This document shows positions 17,004 to 26,252 of a stretch of DNA of 47,992 bases, piece after piece. The notes beneath the pieces were generated by a model. The model was not told the origin of the DNA and searched no databases. It saw only the letters and a program-made list of their open reading frames with translations. The translations under genes were made by a program, and so were the position numbers. Each line of letters begins with the position of its first letter. Positions within the stretch are counted from its first letter, which is position 1. Origin of the DNA: Rhabdonatronobacter sediminivivens (GTDB lineage: Bacteria > Pseudomonadota > Alphaproteobacteria > Rhodobacterales > Rhodobacteraceae); NCBI RefSeq assembly GCF_013415485.1, contig NZ_JACBXS010000029.1:1-47992 (forward strand). Reading direction: 5' to 3'.

Positions 17004-18425
17004 ATGACCGTGACCTTACGCAGTCTCAGGGTTCTTGCCTTTGCCGTGCTGGCCTTTATGGGGCTGGCCGGGCTGATTCTGGCCCAGGCCGAGGAGGAGC
17101 CGGGCGGGCTGGCCATCGTGCTGGATCTGCGCGATGCCGTCAGCCCCGCCAGTGCCGACTATCTGATCCGCGGCCTGCGCAGCGCGGCCGAGCGGGAAGC
17201 CGGGTTGGTCATCCTGCGCATGGACACGCCCGGGGGGCTTGTGACCTCAACCCGCGAGATCAACAGCGCCATTCTGGCCTCGGAGGTGCCGGTGGCGACT
17301 TTCGTGGCGCCTTCGGGGGCGCGGGCGGCCAGTGCGGGGACGTTCATCATGTATGCCAGTCATCTGGCGGTGATGGCGCCGGGCACATCTGTTGGCGCGG
17401 CAACGCCGGTCAGTATGGGCGGCGGCAGCATGCCCTTCGGCGGCCCGGACCCGACCGAAGAGGATGAAAACGGCGCGGATGACGCGCCGCGCCCCGCGGG
17501 CGATGCCGCCATGGCCAAGGCGCTGAACGATGCGGTTTCGCAGATACGCAGTCTGGCCGAGGTTCATGGGCGCAACGCCGATTGGGCGGAAGCGGCGGTG
17601 CGCGATGCCGCCACCCTGACCGCCCGCGCCGCGGTGGAGGAGAATGTGGCCGATTTCATCGCCCGCGACCTGACCGAGCTTCTGGACCTGGCCGATGGGC
17701 GCAGCGTGCAGATGGATGGTGAGGAGATGGTGCTGCAGACCCGTGACCTGAGCATTGTCATGCTGGAGCCGGACTGGCGCACGCAGATCCTGTCGATCAT
17801 CGCCAATCCGAATCTGGCGTTGCTGTTCATGATCGTGGGGTTTTACGGGATCGTGTTCGAACTGTTCAACCCCGGTGCGCTGATCCCGGGCACCATCGGC
17901 GGGATCAGCCTGATCCTGGGGCTGTTTGCGCTGTCGATCCTGCCCTTCAACTTTGCCGGGTTGGCGCTGATCGGGCTGGGGCTGGCCTTGTTGCTGGCCG
18001 AGGTCTTCAGCCCCTCCTTTGGTGTCCTGGGGATCGGCGGGGCGATTGCACTGGCGGCGGGGGGCGTTTTCCTGTTCGATTCGGAGGTGCCGGGGCTGGA
18101 AACCTCGATTCCGATGCTGGCCGCAGTTGTGGTGGCAGCGCTCGCCTTCACGATGTTGATCGCGCGGATGGCGGTGACCTCGCACAAGCGCGGGGTGACC
18201 ACCGGGTCGCATGATCTGCTGCGCGCGAAGGCGCAGGTGCAGGATTGGACGGGCGACAGGGGCCATGTCCTGGTCCATGGCGAACGCTGGAATGCCCGGC
18301 ATGACGGCCCGCCGCTGACACCGGGCGCGGCGGTGCGGATCATCGAGATCGACGGGCTGACCCTGCATGTCACCCCGGACACAGACAACAGACGTGCCGT
18401 GCGCACGCCTCCGACACAGGAGTAA
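17004..18425 (+). CDS. NfeD family membrane-bound ClpP-class serine protease (long form)
   Basis: A 473-residue protein of the NfeD1b type. A signal peptide or anchor (residues 1-28) is followed by a SppA/ClpP-like protease domain: LVILRMDTPGGLVTST and APSGARAASAGTFIMYASH, whose Ser in the AASAGT segment is the expected nucleophile. At about residue 275 there are four or five helices (NLALLFMIVGFYGIVFELF through ISLILGLFALSILPF) and then a soluble OB-fold NfeD domain (DLLRAKAQVQDW...ERWNARHDG). In homologues the protease cleaves the C-terminal tail of the partner stomatin. AGGAG precedes the ATG. The slipin gene follows after three bases. Confidence 0.92.
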   Translation: MTVTLRSLRVLAFAVLAFMGLAGLILAQAEEEPGGLAIVLDLRDAVSPASADYLIRGLRSAAEREAGLVILRMDTPGGLVTSTREINSAILASEVPVATFVAPSGARAASAGTFIMYASHLAVMAPGTSVGAATPVSMGGGSMPFGGPDPTEEDENGADDAPRPAGDAAMAKALNDAVSQIRSLAEVHGRNADWAEAAVRDAATLTARAAVEENVADFIARDLTELLDLADGRSVQMDGEEMVLQTRDLSIVMLEPDWRTQILSIIANPNLALLFMIVGFYGIVFELFNPGALIPGTIGGISLILGLFALSILPFNFAGLALIGLGLALLLAEVFSPSFGVLGIGGAIALAAGGVFLFDSEVPGLETSIPMLAAVVVAALAFTMLIARMAVTSHKRGVTTGSHDLLRAKAQVQDWTGDRGHVLVHGERWNARHDGPPLTPGAAVRIIEIDGLTLHVTPDTDNRRAVRTPPTQE

Positions 18426-18428
18426 ACC

Positions 18429-19208
18429 ATGGATATCTTTGCGATCTTCGGAGATCTGGCCTTTGTGGCCGTTCTTCTGGTGCTGGTGCTGGCCTTTCTG
18501 GGCTCGGCCATCAAGGTGCTGCGCGAATATGAGCGCGCGGTGGTCTTTACGCTGGGGCGGTTCACCGGGGTCAAGGGGCCCGGGCTGATCCTGGTGATCC
18601 CGGTCATCCAGCAGGTGGTGCGCGTGGATCTGCGGGTGCGGGTGCTGGATGTGCCCAGCCAGGATGTGATCAGCCAGGACAACGTGTCTGTGCGGGTGAA
18701 TGCGGTGATTTATTTCCGCGTGGTGGACCCGGAAAAGGCCACGATCCAGGTGGAGAACTTCATGCAGGCCACGTCCGAACTGGCGCAGACCACGCTGCGG
18801 TCGGTGCTGGGCAAGCATGAGCTGGATGAAATGCTGTCCGAGCGCGACAAGCTGAACAACGACATTCAGGAGATCATCGACAGCCAGACCGACACCTGGG
18901 GGATCAAGGTGGCGAATGTGGAAATCAAGCATGTCGATATCAACGAATCGATGATCCGCGCCATCGCCCGCCAGGCCGAGGCCGAGCGGGAGCGCCGCGC
19001 CAAGGTCATCAATGCCGAGGGCGAGGAACAGGCGGCGCAGAAGTTGCTGGAGGCGGCGCAGATCCTCAGCGCGGACCCGGGCGCCATGCAATTGCGCTAT
19101 CTGTCCACCCTGACCACCATCGGGGCCGAGAAGAACTCGACCATCGTCTTCCCCTTCCCAACCGAGCTGGCCGGGATGATCCAGCAGATGGCGCCGAAGA
19201 AGAGTTGA
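18429..19208 (+). CDS. Slipin (stomatin/prohibitin-like SPFH protein)
   Basis: A 259-residue membrane-scaffold protein. One N-terminal membrane segment ([19 protein letters not shown]) is followed by the SPFH domain: [56 protein letters not shown] coiled-coil region rich in Ala/Glu/Arg ([20 protein letters not shown]) leads to a hydrophobic tail. NfeD and slipin form a conserved two-gene operon throughout bacteria and archaea, and the proteins are thought to form membrane microdomains. AGGAG precedes the start. Confidence 0.95.
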   Translation: MDIFAIFGDLAFVAVLLVLVLAFLGSAIKVLREYERAVVFTLGRFTGVKGPGLILVIPVIQQVVRVDLRVRVLDVPSQDVISQDNVSVRVNAVIYFRVVDPEKATIQVENFMQATSELAQTTLRSVLGKHELDEMLSERDKLNNDIQEIIDSQTDTWGIKVANVEIKHVDINESMIRAIARQAEAERERRAKVINAEGEEQAAQKLLEAAQILSADPGAMQLRYLSTLTTIGAEKNSTIVFPFPTELAGMIQQMAPKKS

Positions 19209-19214
19209 GGGGCC

Positions 19215-19931
19215 TCAGTCCTGCTGCAGGCAGGCGATGAAGCGGGCGGCGTCCAGAAACGCCGCCCGGCGCCCGGCGGTCAGGGCGGCGGCCTCGTCAT
19301 CCGCGCCCCATTGTTCGATCTGCCATGTCTCATCGACCTGCGCGGCCTGCCACAGGGTTTCGGGCGGGGCGAAGCCTTCGCGCACCGCAAGGCCGATGAC
19401 CAGCGACCCCGAAAGCGCGACCAGATCATGGAAGGCCGCCAGTTCAAACGCCGACATGGCCGCGACCGGAGGCTCCAGCGCGGCCAGTGCCGCGGGCGGT
19501 TGCGGGTGGTGGATGACGCCATGGCAGAGCGTCAGCCGCGCGCCATAGTGCCGCGCGGCCCAGTCCACCAGCGGGTCCCAGGCCTCGGCCTCGCGCGCGA
19601 TCAGCTCCTGCGGGGCTTCGGCGCGATAGCAGATCAGATCGCTGTCGCCATAGGCCGTGATCAGGGCCGAGACCTCGGCCTGCTGGCCGCGCACCTTGTC
19701 GATGGCGGAATTGGCGGTGCGGGTGGCGGGCATGGCGCCGGGGTCGATCACCTCGGGTTGGGCGCGCCATTCCCGGGCGATGGCTTCGGCCAGCGCGCGG
19801 GTTGGCACGGCCAGCGGGGCGCGGGCCGGGGTGCGCAGGGGGCGGCCATCCAGCGTGACCACATGGCCGTCCTCGGTGGTTTGGGTGTCCACCGTTGTCC
19901 AGAAGCGTTTGCGCGCCCAGCCTGCCATCAT
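19215..19931 (-). CDS. ATP12 family F1-ATPase assembly chaperone
   Basis: A 238-residue cytosolic chaperone that, in mitochondria, binds the alpha subunit of F1 before assembly. Family motifs are GWARKRFWTTV at the start, VTLDGRPLRTPARAPLAVPT, MPATRTANSAID, DSDLICYRAEAPQELIAREAEAWDPLVDWAA and the C-terminal LDETWQIEQWGADDEA-like segment. Such proteins are found in alphaproteobacteria and mitochondria, which supports the taxonomic call. The start at 19931 overlaps the stop of the HAD gene (ATGA). A second ATG follows directly. Confidence 0.93.
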   Translation of the reverse strand: MMAGWARKRFWTTVDTQTTEDGHVVTLDGRPLRTPARAPLAVPTRALAEAIAREWRAQPEVIDPGAMPATRTANSAIDKVRGQQAEVSALITAYGDSDLICYRAEAPQELIAREAEAWDPLVDWAARHYGARLTLCHGVIHHPQPPAALAALEPPVAAMSAFELAAFHDLVALSGSLVIGLAVREGFAPPETLWQAAQVDETWQIEQWGADDEAAALTAGRRAAFLDAARFIACLQQD

Positions 19932-20599
19932 GCCGCCCTGTGCCAATGCGCGCCCAGCGCCGGGGCCAGCGCGTCGAACGCGTCGATCACCTGCGCGGCG
20001 CCGGCGGCGTGAAGCTGCGCCACGGGGTGATAGCCCCAGCTGACGCCGATCCCGGTAACGCCGGCGGCGCGGGCCATCTCCATGTCATAGCTGGTATCGC
20101 CCAGCATGACGGCGCTCGTGGCCTCGACCCCGGTTTCGGCCAGCGCGGCCAGCAGCATCGCCGGGTGGGGTTTTGACGGGTGGTCATCGGCCACCTGCAG
20201 GGTGGTGAAGCGGTCGGCCAGCCCATGCGCGGCCAGCAGCGCCGACAGGCCGCGCCGGGATTTGCCGGTGGCCACGCCCAGCAGCAGGCTGTCATCCTGC
20301 GCCAGCAGGTCCAGCGCCGCGCGGGCGCCGGGATAGAGCGGGGCCACCTGATCCAGCCGCATCTGGCCAAAGGCCGCGCGATAGGCATCGACCAGCCGCG
20401 CGTGGTCATCCGCGCCCAGATCGGGGGCCAGCCGCGCCATGGCCACGGGCAGCGACAGGCCCACGATGCCCAGCACCTGCGCGCGGGGCGGGCAGGGATG
20501 CGCGATTGCGTCGAATGCCGCCGCCATGGCGCCCAGGATCAGCGCCTGGCTGTCGACCAGCGTGCCATCCACATCAAAGACCAGAAGGCGCAGGGTCAT
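19928..20599 (-). CDS. HAD-IA family hydrolase, phosphoglycolate phosphatase-like
   Basis: A 223-residue phosphatase. HAD motif I is VFDVDGTLVDSQ (residues 7-18), motif II is the Thr in GVATGKSRRG, the Lys of motif III lies in DHPSKPHPAM, and motif IV is MLGDTSYDMEMARAAG. The alpha-helical cap lies between motif I and II. Gph and pyrophosphatase-type PpaX are the nearest kinds, so the substrate cannot be fixed. It is coupled at both ends (ATGA with rluC and with the ATP12 gene). Confidence 0.9.
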   Translation of the reverse strand: MTLRLLVFDVDGTLVDSQALILGAMAAAFDAIAHPCPPRAQVLGIVGLSLPVAMARLAPDLGADDHARLVDAYRAAFGQMRLDQVAPLYPGARAALDLLAQDDSLLLGVATGKSRRGLSALLAAHGLADRFTTLQVADDHPSKPHPAMLLAALAETGVEATSAVMLGDTSYDMEMARAAGVTGIGVSWGYHPVAQLHAAGAAQVIDAFDALAPALGAHWHRAA

Positions 20600-21630
20600 G
20601 GGGTGTCCTCGAACGGATCCTCGGGGACTTCGTCTTCGGTCCAGCCAAGGGTTTTCCAGCTGCGGGCCATATGCTCGGGCAGCGGGGCGGTGAGGGTGAC
20701 GGGCCGCCCGGTGACCGGGTGCTGGAAGCGGATCATGCGGGCGTGCAGGTGCAGCTTGCGGCTGATCTCGCCGCCCAATTGGGCGCCCCAGCCATCGCCC
20801 AGGTTTTCCTGCCCCGAGCCGCCGTATTTCCCGTCGCCCACGATGGGGTGGCCCAGTTCGGCCATATGCGCGCGCAGCTGATGGGTGCGCCCGGTGACCG
20901 GGACCAGCGCCATCCAGGCGGCGCGCCGACCCAGGGCCGAGAGCACCGCGTAATCGGTGGTGGCGCGTTTTGCGCCGGGGGTGGCGGGGACCTCATCGGG
21001 GTGCAGGCAGCGCATCTTTTCTGCATTGGGGCCGCCGGCCTTGACCAGCCCGTAGCGGATGGTGCCCATGCGCGGGGTGGGCACGCCCGCCACCAGCGCC
21101 CAGTAAAGCTTGCGGGTTTCACGGTGGCGGAAGGCCTCGGTCAGGCGGCGGGCCACGCGGTGGGTGCGCGCCAGCAGCAGGATCCCCGAGGTGTCCTTGT
21201 CCAGCCGGTGCACCAGCACGGGGCGTTCCTTGTAGCCGAACATCAGCGCCTCGGACAGGCCATCCACATGGCGGTGGCCCTGCCCGCTGCCGCCCTGGCT
21301 GGGCAGGCCCGGCGGCTTGTTGAGCGCGATGATATGCTGGTCCTTCCACAGGACCGCGGCTTCGATCATCTGCGCATCGGAGTGCGAGACGCCCGCGCGT
21401 GCGGGTGGCGGTGCCGGGGGCGCGCTGGGTAGAGGGGGGAGGCGGACGCTCTGGCCGGGTTCCACGCGGGTGTTGGCCTTGACGCGGCCGCCATCAAGCC
21501 GGATTTCGCCCTTGCGGCAGGCCTTTTCCACGAACCCCTGGGTGATCTGCGGGAAACGCCGCTTCAGCCAGCGGTCCAGCCGCTGGTCGCCTTCATCGGC
21601 GCCGATGGTCAGGGTCTGAACGCCGCTCAT
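20596..21630 (-). CDS. rluC: RluC/RluD family 23S rRNA pseudouridine synthase
   Basis: A 344-residue enzyme that converts uridines to pseudouridine in 23S rRNA. An S4 RNA-binding domain (QRLDRWLKRRFPQ...EIRLDGGRVKANTRVEPGQ) occupies residues 15-65. The catalytic motif HRLDKDTSG with Asp144 follows, and then GRTHQLRAHMAELGHPIVGD. A Pro/Ala linker (residues 66-80) joins the two. It heads the coupled trio with the HAD and ATP12-type genes. RluC rather than RluD is chosen for overall length and position; exact target uridines cannot be told. Confidence 0.9.
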   Translation of the reverse strand: MSGVQTLTIGADEGDQRLDRWLKRRFPQITQGFVEKACRKGEIRLDGGRVKANTRVEPGQSVRLPPLPSAPPAPPPARAGVSHSDAQMIEAAVLWKDQHIIALNKPPGLPSQGGSGQGHRHVDGLSEALMFGYKERPVLVHRLDKDTSGILLLARTHRVARRLTEAFRHRETRKLYWALVAGVPTPRMGTIRYGLVKAGGPNAEKMRCLHPDEVPATPGAKRATTDYAVLSALGRRAAWMALVPVTGRTHQLRAHMAELGHPIVGDGKYGGSGQENLGDGWGAQLGGEISRKLHLHARMIRFQHPVTGRPVTLTAPLPEHMARSWKTLGWTEDEVPEDPFEDTP

Positions 21631-21696
21631 GGCGCCGTTCCGAATGGGGGTGCGATCCGGGTCATGGCGGTTCTTTTTCGCGGCCGGGGCGCGGAG

Positions 21697-22080
21697 TCAA
21701 CCGCCTTCTTCGCAGCGCAGGGCGGCGGCGCGGCGCTGGTTGCGGGCATAGAGCCAGGGCGCCAGCAGACGGTCATAGACCAGTCCGGTGATCTGGCGCA
21801 GCCCCGGAAGTCCCACGATCGCCGCCAGCCAGCGCCAGCCGGGCAGGGCACGCCAGAGCGCGAGGAAGGCATCGACGCCATCGAGCATCCGTTCGCCCTG
21901 CAGCGCGTGCAGGCGGCGCATGGCGCGGTCCCGGTCCAGCCCCCAATCGGCCAGCGGCGCGCGGTGCAGATCATCGAAGCGCACGGGCGCGTCATGGCGT
22001 TCGGCCAGGCGGCGGTAATGCGCGATCTCGGCCCGGCAGATGGGGCAGCGGTCGTTGTAAAGGATGGTGAGCGTCTGCAT
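21697..22080 (-). CDS. DCC family thiol-disulfide oxidoreductase-like protein (DUF393)
   Basis: A 127-residue protein. It begins with the DCC signature YNDRCPICRAEIAHYRRL (the D...CPxC motif of the family, Cys12 and Cys15), then FDDLHRAPLADWGLDRDRAMRRLHA, GERMLDGVDAFLALWRALP and a hydrophobic C-terminal part. Family members are thioredoxin-fold-like with unproven substrates. It lies 66 bases upstream of rluC on the same strand, probably in the same transcription unit. Confidence 0.88.
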   Translation of the reverse strand: MQTLTILYNDRCPICRAEIAHYRRLAERHDAPVRFDDLHRAPLADWGLDRDRAMRRLHALQGERMLDGVDAFLALWRALPGWRWLAAIVGLPGLRQITGLVYDRLLAPWLYARNQRRAAALRCEEGG

Positions 22081-22181
22081 GGGGGAGATGTGGGGCGCCG
22101 GGGCGCGCTGTCCAGAGGCAAGGAGCGCCCACGCGGCGGCCCGGGGCGCGGCTGCTTCGGGCGGCGGGGCATGGGCGCCAG

Positions 22182-22210
22182 CACCCCGGCGGAGGGGGCG
22201 TGCCGGGGTG
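22182..22210 (-). terminator. Stem-loop directly after uvrC
   Basis: CACCCCGGC (22182-22190) pairs perfectly with GCCGGGGTG (22202-22210) around an 11-base loop. It begins one base past the uvrC stop on the minus strand. No T-tract follows, so it may be an mRNA-protecting hairpin or a weak terminator. Confidence 0.5.
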
Positions 22211-22211
22211 A

Positions 22212-24086
22212 TCAGTCGCGGGTGTGGAAGTGGTCATGGATGGATTGGGCCAGCGCCTCGGAGATGCCGGGGACGGCCTTGAGGTCCGCGAGCCCCGCGC
22301 GCGTCACCGCCTTGGCCGAGCCGAAATGCGCCAGCAGCGCGCGTTTGCGCGCCGCCCCCACGCCCGGGACATCATCGAGCGGGGTGGCGCCGACGCCCTC
22401 GGCGCGTTTCTGGCGGTGGGCGCCGATGGCGAAGCGGTGTGCCTCGTCGCGCAGGCGCTGGATGAAATAGAGCACCGGGTCATTGCGGCGCAGGGCGAAG
22501 GGGCGGGCGCCGGGGCGGTGGAATTCCTCCTTGCCCTGGTCACGGTCCACGCCCTTGGCGACGCCGATGAGGGGGATGTCCTCGACCCCCAGTTCGGCCA
22601 GGGCCTGGGCCACGGCGCCCACCTGGCCCGCGCCCCCATCGATGAGCAGCAGGTCCGGCCAGGTGTCGCCCTGACGGTCGGGGTCTTCGCGTTGCAGGCG
22701 TTCGAAGCGGCGTTTGAGCATGGCCATCATCATGCCCAGGTCATCCCCGGCGGTGACCTCGCCTTCCTTGAAATTGTATTTGCGATACTGGCTTTTGATG
22801 AAGCCTTCGGGGCCGGCGACGATCATGGCGCCCACGGCATTGGCCCCCTGGATATGGGAGTTGTCATAGACCTCGACCCGTTGCGGGGGGGCGTCCAGAT
22901 CGAAGGCCTCGGCCAGGCCGGCCAGCAGTTTGGACTGGGCGGCCCCCTCGGCCATGCGCCGGCCAAGGCTTTCGCGCGCGTTGCGGCTGGCATTGACCAC
23001 CAGATCCAGCTTCTCGCCCCGCTGGGGCACGGCCAGCGCGACCTTGCGCCCGGCGCGTTCGCTGAGCGCATCGGCGACCAGTTCGGTATCTTCGGGCGGG
23101 TGTGACAGCAGGATCAGCCGGGGCGGCAGCTTGTCATCGTAGAACTGCGTCAGGAAGGCTTGCAGGATTTCGGGCGCTTCGGCCCCCGCGCCGGTGCGGG
23201 GGTAGAAATCGCGGTTGCCCCAGCTCTGGTTCGCGCGGATAAAGAAGACCTGCACGCAGGCCTGCCCGCCTTCCATATGGAGCGCGATGACATCGGCCTC
23301 GGCCACGCCCTGGGGGTTGATGCCCTGGCTTTGCTGCACATTGGTCAGCGCGCGGATGCGGTCGCGCAGGGCGGCGGCGCGCTCGAACTCCATCGCCTCG
23401 GCGGCGGCCTGCATGTCCTGCGCAAGCTGGGCCTGGATCTTGGTGCTCTTGCCCGACAGGAAGCGTTCGGCATCGGCCACCAGCGCGGCATAGTCCGCTT
23501 CGGAGATATGGCCCACGCAGGGCGCGCTGCAGCGTTTGATCTGATAGAGCAGGCAGGGCCGCGTGCGGCTGTTGAACACCGAATCGGTGCAGTTGCGCAG
23601 CAGGAACACCCGCTGCAACTGCGTCAGCGTGCGATTGACGGCGCCGGCGCTGGCGAAGGGGCCGAAATAGCTGCCCTTGACGGTCTTGCGCCCGCGATGC
23701 TTGCGCAGTTGCGGAAAGGGGTGATCCTTTGGCAGCAGGATGTTGGGGAAGCTCTTGTCATCGCGCAGCAGCACATTGTAGCGCGGCTTCAACTGCTTGA
23801 TGAGGTTCTGCTCCAGCAGCAGCGCCTCGGTTTCGGTGCGTGTGGTCAGGAACATCATGGAGGCGGTTTCGGCGATCATCCGCGCGATCCGCCCCGAATG
23901 CCCCGAAGGGCGCGCGTAATTCGCCACCCGCACCTTCAGCTGCCGCGCCTTGCCGACGTAGAGCACCTCGGACTGGGCGTTGAGCATCCGGTAGACGCCG
24001 GGGGAATTGTCCAGCGTGCGCAGATAGGACTGGATGCAGGCATGTCCGGTCGGGGCTTCGGGGGGATCGGGCGGGGTCTGTGACAT
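22212..24086 (-). CDS. uvrC: Excinuclease ABC subunit C
   Basis: A 624-residue nucleotide-excision-repair nuclease that makes both incisions around a lesion bound by UvrB. The N-terminal GIY-YIG domain reads [20 protein letters not shown] with the [11 protein letters not shown] continuation. A UVR motif for UvrB binding follows near residue 200 ([18 protein letters not shown]). The RNase H-like endonuclease domain shows [16 protein letters not shown] and [10 protein letters not shown]. Two helix-hairpin-helix motifs ([19 protein letters not shown] and [15 protein letters not shown]) end the protein. The start region is a little extended (16 residues). An AT-rich gap with a DnaA box lies upstream. 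Confidence 0.97.
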   Translation of the reverse strand: MSQTPPDPPEAPTGHACIQSYLRTLDNSPGVYRMLNAQSEVLYVGKARQLKVRVANYARPSGHSGRIARMIAETASMMFLTTRTETEALLLEQNLIKQLKPRYNVLLRDDKSFPNILLPKDHPFPQLRKHRGRKTVKGSYFGPFASAGAVNRTLTQLQRVFLLRNCTDSVFNSRTRPCLLYQIKRCSAPCVGHISEADYAALVADAERFLSGKSTKIQAQLAQDMQAAAEAMEFERAAALRDRIRALTNVQQSQGINPQGVAEADVIALHMEGGQACVQVFFIRANQSWGNRDFYPRTGAGAEAPEILQAFLTQFYDDKLPPRLILLSHPPEDTELVADALSERAGRKVALAVPQRGEKLDLVVNASRNARESLGRRMAEGAAQSKLLAGLAEAFDLDAPPQRVEVYDNSHIQGANAVGAMIVAGPEGFIKSQYRKYNFKEGEVTAGDDLGMMMAMLKRRFERLQREDPDRQGDTWPDLLLIDGGAGQVGAVAQALAELGVEDIPLIGVAKGVDRDQGKEEFHRPGARPFALRRNDPVLYFIQRLRDEAHRFAIGAHRQKRAEGVGATPLDDVPGVGAARKRALLAHFGSAKAVTRAGLADLKAVPGISEALAQSIHDHFHTRD

Positions 24087-24510
24087 CAGGTTCCAAGGGT
24101 TGGTGATTCTGGTTCTCGCTGCAATGTCCGGCTGCAGGTTTCAAGTGTTAAGGTATCCACCAATTCTGTGGATAACCCTGTGGGAAGATTGCCGGGCAGG
24201 GAGATTATCCCTTGAATCCCGGCGCCCTCCAAGGGTTGCACAAAAAATAGGCAAAGTTTTAAGGTGTTGAAATAAATCAACTAAATTATCTCCCAGCCCC
24301 AACCGCCTGAATCACTTATCATTTTTGTGACCAACGAAAACCGGCCTTGCCTGCGGTGCACAACTTGAACGGTTCCGACTGCAAGATGGGTCTGAGAGGC
24401 AGGAATTCGAGCGGTAGCAGCGTCACCCTGCGCCATTGTGGCCCTCGGATCACCGTCATGTGAGTGGCGATCTGCTGGCGCCGGACCCCGGTTCGCTGCA
24501 CTCTTTTGCC
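24087..24510. other. AT-rich gap between divergent uvrC and the ClpP-like gene, with DnaA-box-like sites
   Basis: No coding region. A stretch at about 24240-24325 is strikingly AT-rich for this genome. The gap contains a perfect DnaA box (24167-24175), four weaker TTATC-type matches (24153-24161, 24205-24213, 24287-24295, 24316-24324) and three GANTC methylation sites (24105-24109, 24214-24218, 24309-24313). The 10-mer CCAAGGGTTG is repeated at 24093-24102 and 24229-24238. It must also hold the uvrC promoter. Confidence 0.6.
24167..24175 (-). promoter_or_regulatory. Perfect-consensus DnaA box
   Basis: TGTGGATAA on the plus strand is the exact complement of the consensus TTATCCACA. It sits in an AT-rich intergenic region with weaker look-alikes around it, which raises it above a chance match. 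It could mean DnaA control of uvrC or the divergent gene, or a DnaA-titration or replication site. Confidence 0.5.
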
Positions 24511-25149
24511 ATGGGACTGCCTTGTGTTACAGGACTTCGGATTGATGAGCTGGTGTTGCGCGTCCTGTTGGGGGGGGCGCTGTCTGGGCTGATGCTGGTG
24601 GGCGTCTTGCTGGCGCGGACCGAACCTGCGGCCCCGCCGCCGCCCCTGCAGATACCGCCGCCCGATTTCTCTCTGTCCCTTTCCGCGGACGGGCGCACAC
24701 TGGCCTTTTCCGGCACTGTGGATTTCGGGCTGACCGAGGCCCTGCGCCTTCGGCTCGCTGCCTCCCCGGATGTGCGGCGACTGACGCTGGACAGCAATGG
24801 CGGCAACATCTACGAGGCCCGCGGCGCGGTCAGCGTGATCCGCGCCCATGGACTGGCAACCCATGTCGCGGGGCATTGTGCATCGGCCTGTGCGTTGATT
24901 TTTGCGGGCGGTCAGGGGCGCAGCATGGCGCCGCAGGCACGGCTTGGATTTCACGGCTATTTCATCCCCGCCCACCGCGCCTATGGCATGATCGACCCGG
25001 TGCGCGAGATGCAGCGCGACATGGCGATCTTTCGCGCCCAGGCGGTATCCGAGGCCTTCATCGCGCGGCTGTCCAGCTTGCCGCGCGCGCCGATGTGGTA
25101 TCCGGATCATGCGGAACTGCGGGCGGCGGGGGTGCTGACCGTTCCCTGA
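24511..25149 (+). CDS. Membrane-anchored periplasmic ClpP-fold protein (COG3904-like)
   Basis: A 212-residue protein. One N-terminal membrane segment (residues about 14-36, LVLRVLLGGALSGLMLVGVL) and a Pro-rich linker precede a ClpP/crotonase-like domain. Visible marks are LTLDSNGGNIYEA (oxyanion-type loop), THVAGHCASACALIFAGG, where Ser125 is the likely nucleophile, and PQARLGFHGY with a candidate His148. The family is described as predicted periplasmic proteins; whether it is a working protease is unknown. The start is uncertain: ATG at 24511 has no good ribosome site, and GTG at 24460 is possible. It is followed after 42 bases by a tiny membrane protein. Confidence 0.75.
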   Translation: MGLPCVTGLRIDELVLRVLLGGALSGLMLVGVLLARTEPAAPPPPLQIPPPDFSLSLSADGRTLAFSGTVDFGLTEALRLRLAASPDVRRLTLDSNGGNIYEARGAVSVIRAHGLATHVAGHCASACALIFAGGQGRSMAPQARLGFHGYFIPAHRAYGMIDPVREMQRDMAIFRAQAVSEAFIARLSSLPRAPMWYPDHAELRAAGVLTVP

Positions 25150-25191
25150 ACGCGCCTCACCCTTGCCCCCGGCGCGGATTTGGGCGAAGCC

Positions 25192-25404
25192 ATGGGCATG
25201 TATATCATCCTTGCCCTGCTGATCGCCGTGGCGGTGATCCTGATCCTGCAACCGTGGAAGCGCCGCGCCTGCCGCTGGCGCGAGGATCGCCGCGCCCTGG
25301 CCGATGGCCGGGTTCTGCATCGCTGCGCCGCCTGCGGGGCCGAGATCGCCCTGCCAAAGGGGCGCAAACCCGCGGCCTGCCTTGCCGATCGGAGCCAGCA
25401 ATGA
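25192..25404 (+). CDS. Tiny membrane protein with C-terminal Cys motif
   Basis: A 70-residue protein I do not recognise by name. Residues 1-20 are a membrane helix (MYIILALLIAVAVILILQPW), followed by a basic stretch (KRRACRWREDRR), and then a zinc-ribbon-like half-site HRCAACGAEI with a last Cys at AACLADR. Counting the Cys in the basic stretch gives C...CxxC...C, enough for one zinc. Start choice lies between ATG 25192 and ATG 25198. Its stop overlaps the DUF1989 start (ATGA), so translation is coupled. The layout resembles the 60-residue protein at 32399. Confidence 0.7.
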   Translation: MGMYIILALLIAVAVILILQPWKRRACRWREDRRALADGRVLHRCAACGAEIALPKGRKPAACLADRSQQ

Positions 25405-26249
25405 CCCTGCCACTGCCCCCCGATGCCGACACCCGCCGTGCCGTCGCCCCGGTGATCTGCTACCCGGTGGACAGCCTGCCCCGGCCGGACCTGGCGCTCT
25501 ATGCCGCCGCGCGGGCGCAGGCCACCCGCACCGCCGCCACACGCGTCCCCGCACGTGAGGCGCGCGCCTTTCGTGTCGCTGCGGGCCAGTTCTTTCGTAT
25601 CACCTGCGCCGAGGGGCCGCAGGTCGGGGATCTGAACCTGTTCCATGCCACGGACCTGTCCGAGCGGTTCTTCTCGGGCAAGACCCGCGCGCTGCATGGC
25701 ACCCATGTCAGCACCGGCGACCGGCTGTGGTCCGGGTTTCCGCATCTGCGCCCCATGGCCACCATCACCACCGACACGCTAGCCTGGTACGGGCGTGATG
25801 GTTTCGGCTGTGCGGTGCATGACGTGATCGGCACCCGCTGTGACCCCTACACCCACCATCTGCTGAGCGGGCAGGATTACCACCATTGCTGCCATTCCAA
25901 CCTGACCCGCGCATTGGCGGCGGAAACCGGAATGGCGCCGGCGCAGGCCGAACCGCTGGTGCATGACGTTCTGAATGTCTTCATGTGCACCGGGTTTACC
26001 GCCGATACCGGGCAATACTTCATGAAGGCCACCCCGGCGCGGGCGGGGGATCACATCGAATTCTTCGCCGAGATCGACCTGCTGGGTGTGCTCTCGGCCT
26101 GTCCGGGCGGGGATTGCGGGGCGGAGCATTCCTCGGACCGGGCCATTTGCCACCCGCTGCAGGTCGAGGTCTTTGCCCCCGCGCCGGGCGCTTTGGCGGG
26201 CTGGCATCCGCCATCGCCCAATGGCTATGACCGGACCCACGGGCTGTAA
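25401..26249 (+). CDS. DUF1989 / urea carboxylase-associated family protein
   Basis: A 282-residue protein of the family often found near urea or guanidine degradation genes. Typical marks are AFRVAAGQFFRITCAEGPQVGDLN (early), SGKTRALHGTHVSTGDRLWS, HDVIGTRCDPY, HHCCHSNLTRAL, VLNVFMCTGF, DHIEFFAEIDLLGVLSACPGGD. The conserved Cys and His suggest metal binding. No urea carboxylase is adjacent, so the role is open; I do not assign a reaction. GGAG lies before the ATG, which overlaps the previous stop. A hairpin follows four bases after the stop. Confidence 0.82.
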   Translation: MTLPLPPDADTRRAVAPVICYPVDSLPRPDLALYAAARAQATRTAATRVPAREARAFRVAAGQFFRITCAEGPQVGDLNLFHATDLSERFFSGKTRALHGTHVSTGDRLWSGFPHLRPMATITTDTLAWYGRDGFGCAVHDVIGTRCDPYTHHLLSGQDYHHCCHSNLTRALAAETGMAPAQAEPLVHDVLNVFMCTGFTADTGQYFMKATPARAGDHIEFFAEIDLLGVLSACPGGDCGAEHSSDRAICHPLQVEVFAPAPGALAGWHPPSPNGYDRTHGL

Positions 26250-26252
26250 CCT

